The translations under genes were made by a program, and so were the position numbers. This document shows positions 8,068-17,201 of a stretch of DNA of 64,000 nucleotides, piece by piece; position 1 is the first letter of the stretch; each line of letters opens with the position of its first letter. The DNA comes from CAZKNJ01 sp964554185 (lineage in GTDB: Bacteria > 4484-113). Location: contig CAZKNJ010000003.1 in assembly GCA_964554185.1 (NCBI GenBank), positions 16,236 to 80,235 of the forward strand, written 5' to 3'. The notes beneath the pieces were generated by a model, which saw only the letters and a program-made list of their open reading frames with translations, was not told where the DNA came from and made no database searches.

Positions 8068-11000
8068 TTACCACTCCTCCTTGGGGACGCCTGCGCCACT
8101 GCGGTCGGGATACTTCGGCTTGGGTGTATCATGCCAGGCGTGCGTCTTCAACTCCTCCAGCACCTCCTGGATGGCGCGTTCCAGCTGTGGGTCAATCCCC
8201 TTGGCCAGCAGCGTGGGGTCGTCAATGACCTCAATGTCGGGATCCACCCCGTGCCCTTCAATCGCCCAGGTGCCGTCGAGTTCGTAGATGCCGAAGCTCG
8301 GCACCGACACATAGCCGCCGTCAATGAGGCCGGGGTTGCCGGTCAGGCCCACCAATCCGCCCCAGGTGCGGGTGCCGATGAGCTTGCCCAGCCCGGCCTT
8401 GCGGAAGTAATAGGGGAAAGCGTCGCCGCCGGAGCCGGCAGACTCGTTGATCATCATTACCTGCGGGCCCGGATGCGTGCGGTAGGGCGTGCGCCAGCTC
8501 ATGCCGTCGTGTAGCGCCCAGTAGTTGAGCACCGGCCGGTTGAGCAACTCAATGAAACGGTCGGGCAGCATCCCGCCGCCGTTCCAGCGTTCATCAATGA
8601 TGAGCCCGTCCAGGTTGTGTTGCCCGAGGAACTGCCGCTGCAGGTCGATAAGGCCGCTCCAGGACGTGTTGCGTACGTAGATGTAGCCGATGCGCCCGTC
8701 ACTGCGGTCAAAGACATGCTGGCGGTTGGTTTCTATCCAGGCGCGTAGCCGCAACTCGTAGTCGCTGCCCGCCGGCTGCAACAGCACCTGCCGGGAGTCA
8801 TCGTCCGCGACCGCTTTCGTGCTCACGGTCAGCTCGGTGGTTTTCTCCGCCGTCCCCGCTAGCGCGGCGTATGGCGACTTGTCCTCCGCCAGCGGTATGC
8901 CGTTCACCGCTAGCAGGAAATCGCCCTCGTGCACGTCCACTCCCGGGTGGCACAGCGGTCCGCGCACATCCAGCTCCCAGTCCGCGCCGTCGTAGATCTT
9001 CTTGATGCGGTAGCCCCAGTTGCCGTCCGCGTCCTGTGCGCGTTCAAAGTCGCAGCCCAGCAGGCCCACAGACATGGAGCGTGTCTCTTCCGTGGGCCAG
9101 CTCCAGACGTAGGCGTGGCCCACGTTCAGTTCGCCCACCATTTCGCCCAGCACGTAGGACACGTCGTCCCGGTTGGCGGCGTGCTTCACCAGCTCCAGCG
9201 CCTGGTCGCGCGCGGCTCCCCAATCCACGCCGTGCATATTGGGGTCGTAGAAGAAGTCGCGGTAGAGGCGCCAGGTCTCGTAGATGATCTGCCGCCACTC
9301 TTTGCGCGGATCAATCCGCATCGTGAGCCCGTCGGTGTTCACCTGCTTGTCCAGCGAAGCCCCGGGGCCGGCCTGGGTAATGAAGTAGCCGCCGCGGGCC
9401 GAGACCAGCATCTTCTTGGCGTCCGGTGTCAGCGCGAAGCCGGAGGCGCCCAATATCAACGTTTGCTCTTTCTGATCCGCCAGGTCATACATGGAAAGGC
9501 CGCCTTCGCCACCGCCGCGGCGGCGGCCATATCCGCTCAGGTAGAACACGCGCTTTTCGCCCGCCTGCAGGCCGTAGTAGGAACCGGCGGAAACCGGCAG
9601 CAGTTCCGCCCGCTCTTCCAAGCCCTCCAGGTCTATCTTCAACGGCTCCACCTCTTTATCCTTGCCATCGCCCTTCTTAGCAGTCTCGGCACCTTCATCC
9701 TCGGCTGCCTTCTCGGCGTTTTCGCCGGAATCGTCCGCGTCCACGGCCGCTTCCTCCGGCTCCGCCTTAGTATCTTCCTCCTCCTTGATTTCCTCCTCAT
9801 CGTTCTTCGGAGCGAAGGGAGAGGCGATGTCGTTACGCAGCGGCACCACCGCCAGTTGCGTCGCGTCGGTGAAGACGAAGGTGCCCTGGTCAAAGCTGCT
9901 GAAGGTTGGGCTGAAGCTCCGGTCGGTGGCGAAGTACAGGTACTCGCCGCTCAAGTCAAACGCCGGGTCGCGGCTGGAGAACATGTCCGAGGTCACTTGG
10001 TGGGAGCGGCGGTTGGCCAGGTCGTAGAGCTTGATGACGCTGTTGCTGTTGCGTTCGCTGGCGACGGTGTAAGCCAGCCAGTTGCTGTCCTGCGCCCAGG
10101 CGGCGGTGAGCCCCTGGCCGTCCCACGGGTCGCGGTCAATGAAGATGGTTTCGCCGCCATCAATATCGTGAACGTAGTACGCGCCGGTCTTATCGGAGAA
10201 GGCGATCTTCTTGGAATCGGGCGACCACACCGGGTAGTAGCGGAAGGCGTTCCCGTTGCGGGTCAGCTGTTCTTCCGCGCCGCTGCCGTCTGATTTCTGA
10301 CGGCAAAGCTCGTATTCGCCGGTCTTGTCGCTGAAGTAGGCGATCCACTGGCCGTCGGGCGACCACGCCGGATAGCGCTCGGCTATGCCGTCGGTGCGGT
10401 TCAGGTCGCGCGGGAAGCCGTTCTCCGCCGGCAGCGTCCAGATGTCGCAATGTGCGTTTGCCACCAGACGCTTGGCCTGTGGCGAGATACCCACCTGGGA
10501 CACGCTGCCGGACACGTCCACCGTCTGCAGACGCACGTGCGGATGGTCGCCGGGCACGTTCACCTGCACCTGCTCGGTTTTATGGTCGGACAGGTGCAGC
10601 AGCAGCAGCCGGTCGCCGTACTGAAACACGAGGTCGTCAGGCCCGATGGACGGCCACTTCACGTCGTAGCGGGTGAACCTGGTCACTTGCTCGCGCTGGG
10701 CGCTCTTGGTGTCGTAGACCCAGATGTTGAGGCGGTGTTCGGGGCCGGCGTCGGACAGGAAATAGATCTTGTCGCCGTGGAACATCGGCAGGTCGTCGGT
10801 GCCGGGGAACAGGGTGATGCGGTGCGACTCGTAGGTCTTGAGGTTGAACAGCCAGAGGTCGGTCGCCCGCCCGCCCTGGTAGCGCTTCCAGGTGCGGAAC
10901 TCGCGGGTCCACGGCGTGTAGGCCAGCCAGACGCCGTCGTCGCTGATGGACGCATTGGCGCCGTAGGCCACCGGCAGCGCTTCCGGCAGCGCGCCCGTGG

Positions 11001-11439
11001 GCGAGGCGAAGTACAGCCGCAATCCCGCGGGGCAGGTCGGCTCCCGCGCGGAGCTGAAGATGACGCGCCCGTCGGGGCTGTAATCCACCACCAGGTCGGT
11101 GGCAGGATGGTAGGTCAGGCGCTGCGGAATGCCGCCCGCCACCGGCATGGTGTAGACGTCCTCGTTGCCGTCGTAGTTGGCGGTGAAAGCGATGGCCTTG
11201 CCGTCGGGGCTGAACTTGGGCAGCATCTCCTGCCCCGGGGGCGAACTCAGGGGGACGGCGGTGCCGCCCGCCTTGGGCACTATCCACACGTCGTTGTCGT
11301 AGACGAAGACGACTTTGTCGGCGCTGACGTCGGGATAGCGCAGCATTACCGCGCTGACCTCCTCCGCGGCGCGCGCGCTGAAGTAAAAGGTGGCAACGGC
11401 AAGAATGAGTACGAGCAAAGCGAGAATCAATCTCCGCAT
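8068..11439 (-). CDS. Secreted Tricorn-type S41 protease
   Basis: Tricorn proteases are large peptidases that release short peptides. This 1123-residue protein begins with a signal peptide (residues 1-24, ending A-R-A-A), so unlike archaeal Tricorn it should act outside the inner membrane. WD40-like beta-propeller repeats (S-P-D-G-K, W-S-P-D-G-Q) occupy about 30-560. They are followed by a linker of about 60 residues that is almost all acidic, Lys and Ala (about 540-605), a core domain with a His in G-H-A-Y near 774, a PDZ-like segment around 830-900, and the S41 core with nucleophile region E-S-A-G-S-G-G-D-A-F near 1000 and R-T-W-G-G. The Ser that precedes the catalytic His in archaeal Tricorn appears to be Gly here. 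ATG follows AGGAGG. Confidence 0.9.
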   Translation of the reverse strand: MRRLILALLVLILAVATFYFSARAAEEVSAVMLRYPDVSADKVVFVYDNDVWIVPKAGGTAVPLSSPPGQEMLPKFSPDGKAIAFTANYDGNEDVYTMPVAGGIPQRLTYHPATDLVVDYSPDGRVIFSSAREPTCPAGLRLYFASPTGALPEALPVAYGANASISDDGVWLAYTPWTREFRTWKRYQGGRATDLWLFNLKTYESHRITLFPGTDDLPMFHGDKIYFLSDAGPEHRLNIWVYDTKSAQREQVTRFTRYDVKWPSIGPDDLVFQYGDRLLLLHLSDHKTEQVQVNVPGDHPHVRLQTVDVSGSVSQVGISPQAKRLVANAHCDIWTLPAENGFPRDLNRTDGIAERYPAWSPDGQWIAYFSDKTGEYELCRQKSDGSGAEEQLTRNGNAFRYYPVWSPDSKKIAFSDKTGAYYVHDIDGGETIFIDRDPWDGQGLTAAWAQDSNWLAYTVASERNSNSVIKLYDLANRRSHQVTSDMFSSRDPAFDLSGEYLYFATDRSFSPTFSSFDQGTFVFTDATQLAVVPLRNDIASPFAPKNDEEEIKEEEDTKAEPEEAAVDADDSGENAEKAAEDEGAETAKKGDGKDKEVEPLKIDLEGLEERAELLPVSAGSYYGLQAGEKRVFYLSGYGRRRGGGEGGLSMYDLADQKEQTLILGASGFALTPDAKKMLVSARGGYFITQAGPGASLDKQVNTDGLTMRIDPRKEWRQIIYETWRLYRDFFYDPNMHGVDWGAARDQALELVKHAANRDDVSYVLGEMVGELNVGHAYVWSWPTEETRSMSVGLLGCDFERAQDADGNWGYRIKKIYDGADWELDVRGPLCHPGVDVHEGDFLLAVNGIPLAEDKSPYAALAGTAEKTTELTVSTKAVADDDSRQVLLQPAGSDYELRLRAWIETNRQHVFDRSDGRIGYIYVRNTSWSGLIDLQRQFLGQHNLDGLIIDERWNGGGMLPDRFIELLNRPVLNYWALHDGMSWRTPYRTHPGPQVMMINESAGSGGDAFPYYFRKAGLGKLIGTRTWGGLVGLTGNPGLIDGGYVSVPSFGIYELDGTWAIEGHGVDPDIEVIDDPTLLAKGIDPQLERAIQEVLEELKTHAWHDTPKPKYPDRSGAGVPKEEW

Positions 11440-11488
11440 GAGTGGTTCCTCCTGGTTGGAAGATGCCGGGGCGGCTCTGAACTCACCG

Positions 11489-11497
11489 ATTTTACCA
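11489..11497 (-). promoter_or_regulatory. Extended -10 promoter of the Tricorn gene
   Basis: TGG-TAAAAT on the minus strand, about 50 nt before the ATG. It leaves a leader containing AGGAGG. Confidence 0.45.
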
Positions 11498-11564
11498 TGC
11501 GGCGAAGATGCGGGGATTGAAACCTCAGCCCGCCCGTGTAACCTCTCCGGCGCCCCGCGTGTCT

Positions 11565-11570
11565 TATTAT
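11565..11570 (+). promoter_or_regulatory. -10 box of the sigma-factor gene, leaderless
   Basis: TATTAT ends 9 nt before ATG 11580 and no ribosome site is seen. The TGn extension found at other promoters here is absent. Confidence 0.35.
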
Positions 11571-11579
11571 TGGTAATAC

Positions 11580-12125
11580 ATGGCCCGCAGAACCGACGAA
11601 TGGCCCCCGGAACTGGAAGCGCTGCTCCGCGAGCACTTCACCGCCGCCGCCGGCTTCTGCCGCTTTCTCGCCGGCAGCGAAGAAGCGGCGAAGGAGTTGC
11701 TGGCGGAGGCCGTGGCGTTGGCAGCTATGCGCTTCCGCCAGTTGCGCGACCGCGGCAAGTTCCGCCCCTGGCTCTACGCCATCATCCGCAACCGCTGGCG
11801 CAACACCTACAAGCGCAGGCGACGGGATGCCGTGATGGCGGAGCTGGAGCGCCTGTCCGCCTCGGCGAACCCGTCCAGGGAAGACTACGACCACAGGCTG
11901 GTGGATTACGCCCTGGCGCGGCTGCGTCCGGCGGAGCGCGAAGCCTTCGTGCTCTTCCACCTGGAAGACCTCTCGCTGAAGGAGGCTGGGGCAGTGCTGG
12001 GCGTCCGGCCCGGTGCCGTGAAGGTGCGCCTCCACCGCGCGCGCAGGCGGCTGGCGGCAGCGCTGGAAGGCGCCTTAGGGTACGCTGAAGAGAAGCTCGG
12101 GCCAAAGGAGAAAGAAGATGAGTGA
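11580..12125 (+). CDS. ECF-like RNA polymerase sigma factor
   Basis: This 181-residue protein has the two-domain layout of extracytoplasmic-function sigma factors. Region 2 spans about 15-85, with K-F-R-P-W-L-Y-A-I-I-R-N-R-W-R-N-T-Y-K-R marking 2.3-2.4. Region 4 spans about 108-165, with L-R-P-A-E-R-E-A-F-V-L and the helix-turn-helix L-S-L-K-E-A-G-A-V-L-G-V. Region 2.1 is unusually diverged: the usual L-Y-R/D-D-A-E-D motif is not clear. Its last 8 bases overlap the start of the next gene (GAAGATGAGTGA), so the pair is translationally coupled. The usual partner in this position is an anti-sigma factor, which is the main clue to the next gene's role. Confidence 0.88.
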   Translation: MARRTDEWPPELEALLREHFTAAAGFCRFLAGSEEAAKELLAEAVALAAMRFRQLRDRGKFRPWLYAIIRNRWRNTYKRRRRDAVMAELERLSASANPSREDYDHRLVDYALARLRPAEREAFVLFHLEDLSLKEAGAVLGVRPGAVKVRLHRARRRLAAALEGALGYAEEKLGPKEKEDE

Positions 12126-14013
12126 GCTCAATCCCGCTGTCCTGGACGCATGGGTGGAGAATACCCGCCAATTTCGGCAAGGCTACCAGCCGGGCTACTC
12201 GCTCGACGAGGTGAAAGAATCTGCGTACTTCGCCAGACGAAAGCTGAGCGCATTTTCGCGGAGGCGCAACCTTGCCATTGCCGCCGTCGCTGCAGTATTA
12301 CTGGCTGGCGTCTGGATCATCGGCGCGCTTTCCGAGAGCAACGAGACTCCCGCTCCCGGAAGCTTCTGGGACCGTGCGGGTGGTGGTTTCACCAGTGGTT
12401 ATGCTGCAATCGGCAATTGGTTCGGTGCCGCGCTGGAAGTCGGTCAGAAGGAGTATGAGAAGCGCGTAACCGAGGTCTTCCTCAACAAACTCATGACGAT
12501 GGTCCTGCCGGATGATATCGCAGATAGCATCGGCAGCTTCGTGGATGAGATAACTGAACCGCTTGACTTGGGGCGCGCCCGTGGGATGGTTGGTGGATTT
12601 TCGCAGCAGCCGGGAATTACGGAATACTACCAGGATATGGTTCAGTTTGGCTGGAGGCCCATCCGCAGCCAGTTGAAGAGCATTGAGGGCTTGCCGCTGG
12701 ATTCACCGGTGAAGCCTTATGAGCAACTGACTTCGCGTGAGCGGGCGTTGCTGAGCCCCACTTACACCTATCAACGCTATATGGGCGACAACGGCTCACC
12801 GGGCTCCGATATGCTCCCCTTCCGGTTGGCGTTTCTGTGCACCAACGACCAGCGGGTGGATGAGCGCCTGGACGAACTGGATGCACGCGCTTATGCGCGC
12901 AGGCTAATTGGCTCCGAAGGATACTTGGGAATGATAGAGGCGCGGCGGGCCTTCTCCCGGGAGGAGGGCGACCGCTGGTTGGCGAAGAATTTCCTGGTGC
13001 GGGTAGCCTCTCCCGTCAGCGGCCGGGTCTTTGAGCCCGACCACCCTGAGTTTTCGCGCGGCAACGGCTACATCAAACGCATAACTGACCAATCTTCAGT
13101 ACAGCAGCTGGAGAAGGCGGTGATGGATGCCGGCGTAGTGGAGCTGGATAATATTTACGTGCAGGCGTCCCCCGGCCACGATTGGTCGGCGCTAAAGCAG
13201 ATTGAGTGGTTCTACTTCAGGGTATTCGGCGAGGATAGTGTCATAGCGGAAGGTATCATCCCGGTGGACAGCGTGAGCTTCCCCGCTAGCGCTCTGCACA
13301 CGGAGGATTTCTCCGAGAGGACATTACGCCGCTTTCGGGAGAGACTTGCCGAGGCGCGCAAACCCGCGTTGGATTATGAGGAGTGGCTGCACGCGCAGAC
13401 GACTGCCGAGCTGGGGGTCTATGCGGCTGGGCTCTTGCGGAACACCAGGCTGAACGACGCGCTGAGGATTCCCCTGGACACCTCCGGCGCCAGCAACGAT
13501 GAGCTGAACGCCGTCAGACGCGGCAATGTGCGCGGCCTCAAGTCCGATAGCATCTCTGGGCTTCCGCTGGACGACCCGCTGCCTGCGCCGTCAGACTTGA
13601 TGCAGGACGAGCGCGTGCTGATCGCGACCGCCTTGAACGGCGACAACTCGGCGCTTAGCTGGTTCAGAGCCACAGGCGCCACAGCCATTTCATCAGTTGC
13701 GGACTGGATGCCATACTCCTTCAGTCGCGACCAGCTAAGGCAGCTGCTGAGGTCTGACAGCGTACAGGGGGGGGGATCGCTGAAGGAATACCTGAGGAAG
13801 ATCCCGCCGCCTTACGCCTCCGGCACGCCTTACGACTTCTTCCTCCCCATCTACCGCGACTTTGAGCCCTACCAGGGGTATTTTGAGCGCATCGTGGAGC
13901 CGGAGGCGTTCGCCAAGGTGGAGCGGGCCGCCGGGCACCCGGTGAAGGACGCTATCTACTTCCGCCTCTACGGCGCCGAGCGCGTCATCGCCGAAGGCGT
14001 CTGGGCGGAGTAG
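12118..14013 (+). CDS. FEPWH family protein 3: membrane protein with anti-sigma layout, two modules
   Basis: Residues 1-50 are soluble and basic at the end (S-R-R-R), 51-70 form one membrane helix (L-A-I-A-A-V-A-A-V-L-L-A-G-V), and the remaining 560 residues should lie outside. The exterior carries two FEPWH modules. Module 1 has N-box P-L-D-S-P-V-K-P-Y-E-Q-L-T-S-R-E-R near 200, F-E-P-D-H-P-E-F-S-R-G-N-G-Y-I at 305-319 and F-Y-F-R-V-F-G-E-D-S-V-I-A-E-G near 365. Module 2 has P-L-D-D-P near 483, a shortened central box D-F-E-P-Y-Q-G-Y-F near 582 and Y-F-R-L-Y-G-A-E-R-V-I-A-E-G near 614. Overlap with the sigma gene and the topology suggest an anti-sigma factor with an external sensor. No classical zinc anti-sigma (H-x3-C-x2-C) motif is present, so the sigma-binding role is inference. 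Confidence 0.8.
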   Translation: MSELNPAVLDAWVENTRQFRQGYQPGYSLDEVKESAYFARRKLSAFSRRRNLAIAAVAAVLLAGVWIIGALSESNETPAPGSFWDRAGGGFTSGYAAIGNWFGAALEVGQKEYEKRVTEVFLNKLMTMVLPDDIADSIGSFVDEITEPLDLGRARGMVGGFSQQPGITEYYQDMVQFGWRPIRSQLKSIEGLPLDSPVKPYEQLTSRERALLSPTYTYQRYMGDNGSPGSDMLPFRLAFLCTNDQRVDERLDELDARAYARRLIGSEGYLGMIEARRAFSREEGDRWLAKNFLVRVASPVSGRVFEPDHPEFSRGNGYIKRITDQSSVQQLEKAVMDAGVVELDNIYVQASPGHDWSALKQIEWFYFRVFGEDSVIAEGIIPVDSVSFPASALHTEDFSERTLRRFRERLAEARKPALDYEEWLHAQTTAELGVYAAGLLRNTRLNDALRIPLDTSGASNDELNAVRRGNVRGLKSDSISGLPLDDPLPAPSDLMQDERVLIATALNGDNSALSWFRATGATAISSVADWMPYSFSRDQLRQLLRSDSVQGGGSLKEYLRKIPPPYASGTPYDFFLPIYRDFEPYQGYFERIVEPEAFAKVERAAGHPVKDAIYFRLYGAERVIAEGVWAE

Positions 14014-14043
14014 GGTGCCATCCAGCCGCCGCCAGCCCTAATC

Positions 14044-14052
14044 TGGTAGAAT
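14044..14052 (+). promoter_or_regulatory. Extended -10 promoter of phoH
   Basis: TGG-TAGAAT ends 12 nt before the TTG start at 14065. An in-frame TAG inside the box rules out any earlier start. Confidence 0.5.
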
Positions 14053-14064
14053 CATAGTTCACGC

Positions 14065-15081
14065 TTGGTAGCCGATGACTTCGACAACCGGGAAGCGCGC
14101 GAGGAGGGCCTCGCGAGCGAAACCATCAGCCTGCGGGGCAACCGGGAGCTGAAGGAGCTCCTGGGGGACTTTGATTGCCACCTGCGCCGCCTGCGCTCGG
14201 ATCTGGGCGTCAAGCTCTACACCAAGGGCCAGGCGGTTCACATTGTGGGCGCGCCCGAGGACGTGCGCCGCGCCTACAGCGTCATCCACGACCTGCTGCG
14301 CATTGTGCGCCGCGAGGGGGAACTGAAGGAACAGGACGTTGACGAACGGCTGGCGCAGGAGATGGAGGAGATGCAGCAGGGCGTGCCGGTCAAGGGCAAC
14401 GAGCTGCTGCCGATGGTGCCCAACGTCAATCCGCGCACCCCCGGCCAGGAAGAGTACCTTCGCGCCATCGCCGAAAACGACGTGACGCTGTGCTTCGGCC
14501 CGGCCGGCACCGGCAAGACCTTCCTCAGCGTCGCCGCCGCCATTTCGCACTTCAAGCGCGGAATGGTGAACCGGCTGGTGCTCACGCGGCCGGCGGTGGA
14601 GGCGGGCGAATCGCTGGGCTTCCTGCCCGGCACGCTGGTGGAGAAGGTCAATCCTTACCTCGTCCCGCTGTTTGACGCGCTCAACGACATCCTCGGCTTT
14701 GACCGCGCGCGCAAGATGATTGAGCGCGGGGTGGTGGAAGTCGCGCCGCTGGCGTTCATGCGTGGCCGCAGCCTCAACCACAGCTTCATCATCCTGGACG
14801 AGGCGCAGAACACCACTTATCCCCAGATGAAGATGTTCCTCACGCGCATGGGGCGGGGGAGCCGCGCGGTGGTCACCGGCGACATCACCCAGATTGACCT
14901 GGCGAAGCGCGAGGATTCGGGCTTCGTCTCGGCGCTGCGCGTGCTGAAGGAGTTCGGCCCCGGCGTCACTACGATTGAGCTGAAGCACTCCGATGTGGTG
15001 CGCAACCCGATAGTGCAGCGCATCATTAACGCCTACGACTGCTTTGAAGGGAAGGAGCGCGACCCGGGAGGCGCGGAGTGA
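14065..15081 (+). CDS. phoH: PhoH-family ATPase
   Basis: PhoH/YbeZ is a cytoplasmic P-loop NTPase linked to RNA processing and ribosome maturation. Walker A G-P-A-G-T-G-K-T lies near residue 147 and the DExx-like I-I-L-D-E-A-Q-N near 243, with T-R-P-A-V-E-A-G-E-S-L-G-F between and V-V-T-G-D-I-T-Q-I-D-L after. A KH-like N-terminal segment (about 15-80) matches the YbeZ type. Length (338) is typical. The only usable start is TTG 14065, because the frame is closed by a TAG at 14047. The stop overlaps the start of pgpH (TGATG). The order phoH-pgpH is the widespread one, but the expected ybeY is not next. Confidence 0.93.
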   Translation: MVADDFDNREAREEGLASETISLRGNRELKELLGDFDCHLRRLRSDLGVKLYTKGQAVHIVGAPEDVRRAYSVIHDLLRIVRREGELKEQDVDERLAQEMEEMQQGVPVKGNELLPMVPNVNPRTPGQEEYLRAIAENDVTLCFGPAGTGKTFLSVAAAISHFKRGMVNRLVLTRPAVEAGESLGFLPGTLVEKVNPYLVPLFDALNDILGFDRARKMIERGVVEVAPLAFMRGRSLNHSFIILDEAQNTTYPQMKMFLTRMGRGSRAVVTGDITQIDLAKREDSGFVSALRVLKEFGPGVTTIELKHSDVVRNPIVQRIINAYDCFEGKERDPGGAE

Positions 15082-17129
15082 TGGCGGAGGAACGCAACAA
15101 TCGGGCCGGCCGCCGCAAGTGGAAGCCGCCTTTGGCGCTGACGCAGCTTGCGGGCGCGCTGGTCTTCTTCGCTTTCACCCTCGGCCTGCTGTACGTGCAC
15201 ATGATCCTGTTCCCCGTGCGCCTGGTGCCGGGGCAGGTGGTTGCTTTTGACATCAAGTCGCCGATGGACACCACCTATGTGGACTCCGCCGAGCTGTCCG
15301 CCCTGCGCAAGGGCGGCAAGGCCAGCATCCTGGATCCCAGCGTGGCCGAGCGGGCGTTGCTGAATATGAGCAACTTCTTCGCCGGCCTGCACCGGGCGCG
15401 GCTGGCGGGCGGCGACGCCAACCAGCAGGTGGAGAAGCTCTCCGGGGACTATGGAGTCCCATCGCAGTTTGTGGCGGAGCTCATCACCTTCTCGGAAGAT
15501 GAGCTGGACGACGTGCAGAACTACGCGCGTGAAGTGCTCACCAGCTTCATGCAGACCACGCTGGCGAAAGACGAAATCAGCCAGCTTCAGAACTCCTCAA
15601 TGGAGTCCATGTCGCTGACCATGCCGGAGAAGGTGGCGGTGTTCTTCCTGGAGCAGAACATCGTTGAAGCGCCTGATATTCCCGAGGTGGAGAAGCACAT
15701 CAAGAAGCTGGTCACGCACTCGATTGCTAAGGGAGAGATAATCCTCGCGGCCGGCGGGATGGTTGACAGCGTGGTGCTGGACAAGCTGGAGGCGGTGGAA
15801 AGCGGCCTGTACAAGCAGCGCCACTACAACTTTGCGGGAATGGCAGTGCTGCTGCTGCTGCTGATGTTGGTATGGTACGCCCACCTACGCTACTACAAGC
15901 AACAGATATTCCGCAATCCCGCGCTGTGGGGCCAGCTCACAGCGATTTTCTTTGTCAGCCTGCTGCTGTCGCTGGCGGTTGGCCGGATGCCGTTCCGTTA
16001 CGTGTACTATTGCGTGCCTCTCGCAATTGCCGCCGCGGTGATTGTGCTGGTAACGATGTACGACGCTATCCTGGCGCTGTACTTTGGCATCGGTCTGGCG
16101 CTGATAGCCTCCCTGGCGCTCAATTTCAACAGCAATCTCGCAGCCTACCTGCTGGTCTCCAGCACCTATCCCGTGGTTTTCCTTCATCGCCGATCCACGC
16201 CGCGCCATCTAGCGGTTTTCGGCTTCAACCTCGGGCTGGCGAACCTGGCGCTGGTGCTGGTGGTGATACTTGTATCGGTGGAGACTTTCTCCTGGTGGGC
16301 GATTGGATATGCTTTCTTCACCGGCGTGGCGGCGGCGGTGCTAGCGCTGGGCATCACCCCCATTCTGGAGATGCTCTCGGCGCAATTGACGCCGAGCAAG
16401 CTTCAGGCGCTGCTCAACCCGGAGAATCCGATGCTCAAGCGGCTGCTGGAGGAGGCTCCCGGCACCTACTTCCACTCAATGGTAATGGCGTCAATGGCGG
16501 AGGAGGCCTGCAACGAAATCGGTGCCAACGGCCTGCTGGCGAAAGTGGGCTGTATGTACCACGACATCGGCAAGCTCAAGCGCCCGGGCTTCTTCGCCGA
16601 GAACATCAGTGACCTCAGCAAGAATCCGCACCAGCACTTGCCGCCGGAGAGCAGCTTCAACATCATCGCCCAGCACATCACCGATGGCCTGGAGCTTGGC
16701 CGCAAGGCCGGCCTGCCGTCAGAGGTGCTCGCATTCATCCCCGAGCATCACGGCACAACCATCGTGAAGTACTTTTACGAGGAGGCGCGGAAGCGGGCCG
16801 AGGCGGACGGCGCATCAGTGGATGAGGATGATTTCCGCTACCACGGGCCCAATCCACATGGGCGCGAGACGGCGGTGGTGATGCTGGCGGACACCTGCGA
16901 GGCTAAGGTGCGGGCGATGGAGTCTTTCACCGAACAGGAAGTCTCCGAGACCGTGATGGAGGTGGTTGATTCCAAGGTGAAAGGCGGATACTTGAATGAA
17001 TCCGGCCTGACCGTTGGCGACATCAACCGGATTGCGGGAGCGTTTACGCGCGTCTTGGTGAACCTGCACCACGCCCGGCTGAAATATCCCGAGCAGAACG
17101 ACACCGGGGTGGCCTCCGTCAGTGATTAG
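15081..17129 (+). CDS. pgpH: 7TM-HD phosphohydrolase PgpH (cyclic di-AMP phosphodiesterase family)
   Basis: The N-terminus is one membrane helix (about 20-42) and an extracytoplasmic domain (about 45-260). A block of about seven helices (250-420) follows, then a C-terminal HD domain with F-H-S-M-V-M-A-S-M-A-E-E-A near 465, the metal pair H-D-I-G-K near 494, and a downstream P-E-H-H-G-T. This is the 7TMR-HDED/7TM-HD layout of YqfF/PgpH, which hydrolyses cyclic di-AMP in Firmicutes; substrate here is inferred. Length 682 is normal. The start ATG overlaps the phoH stop by one base. No ybeY, dgkA or era follows; a FEPWH gene is found instead. Confidence 0.93.
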   Translation: MAEERNNRAGRRKWKPPLALTQLAGALVFFAFTLGLLYVHMILFPVRLVPGQVVAFDIKSPMDTTYVDSAELSALRKGGKASILDPSVAERALLNMSNFFAGLHRARLAGGDANQQVEKLSGDYGVPSQFVAELITFSEDELDDVQNYAREVLTSFMQTTLAKDEISQLQNSSMESMSLTMPEKVAVFFLEQNIVEAPDIPEVEKHIKKLVTHSIAKGEIILAAGGMVDSVVLDKLEAVESGLYKQRHYNFAGMAVLLLLLMLVWYAHLRYYKQQIFRNPALWGQLTAIFFVSLLLSLAVGRMPFRYVYYCVPLAIAAAVIVLVTMYDAILALYFGIGLALIASLALNFNSNLAAYLLVSSTYPVVFLHRRSTPRHLAVFGFNLGLANLALVLVVILVSVETFSWWAIGYAFFTGVAAAVLALGITPILEMLSAQLTPSKLQALLNPENPMLKRLLEEAPGTYFHSMVMASMAEEACNEIGANGLLAKVGCMYHDIGKLKRPGFFAENISDLSKNPHQHLPPESSFNIIAQHITDGLELGRKAGLPSEVLAFIPEHHGTTIVKYFYEEARKRAEADGASVDEDDFRYHGPNPHGRETAVVMLADTCEAKVRAMESFTEQEVSETVMEVVDSKVKGGYLNESGLTVGDINRIAGAFTRVLVNLHHARLKYPEQNDTGVASVSD

Positions 17130-17187
17130 CGGCTCGCGCGGAATGGTTTTCCGGTTTATTGGAACTTACGCCGCATCCCGAAGTCTG

Positions 17188-17193
17188 TATTAA
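17188..17193 (+). promoter_or_regulatory. -10 box of FEPWH gene 4, leaderless
   Basis: TATTAA ends 8 nt before ATG 17202. No Shine-Dalgarno is seen. Confidence 0.35.
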
Positions 17194-17201
17194 CACCTGA
17201 A

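Noticed and set aside
8929..10293. 454-codon plus-strand ORF opposite the Tricorn gene
   Set aside because: Antisense to a well-supported gene, with no recognisable domain and His/Val/Arg-rich shadow composition.
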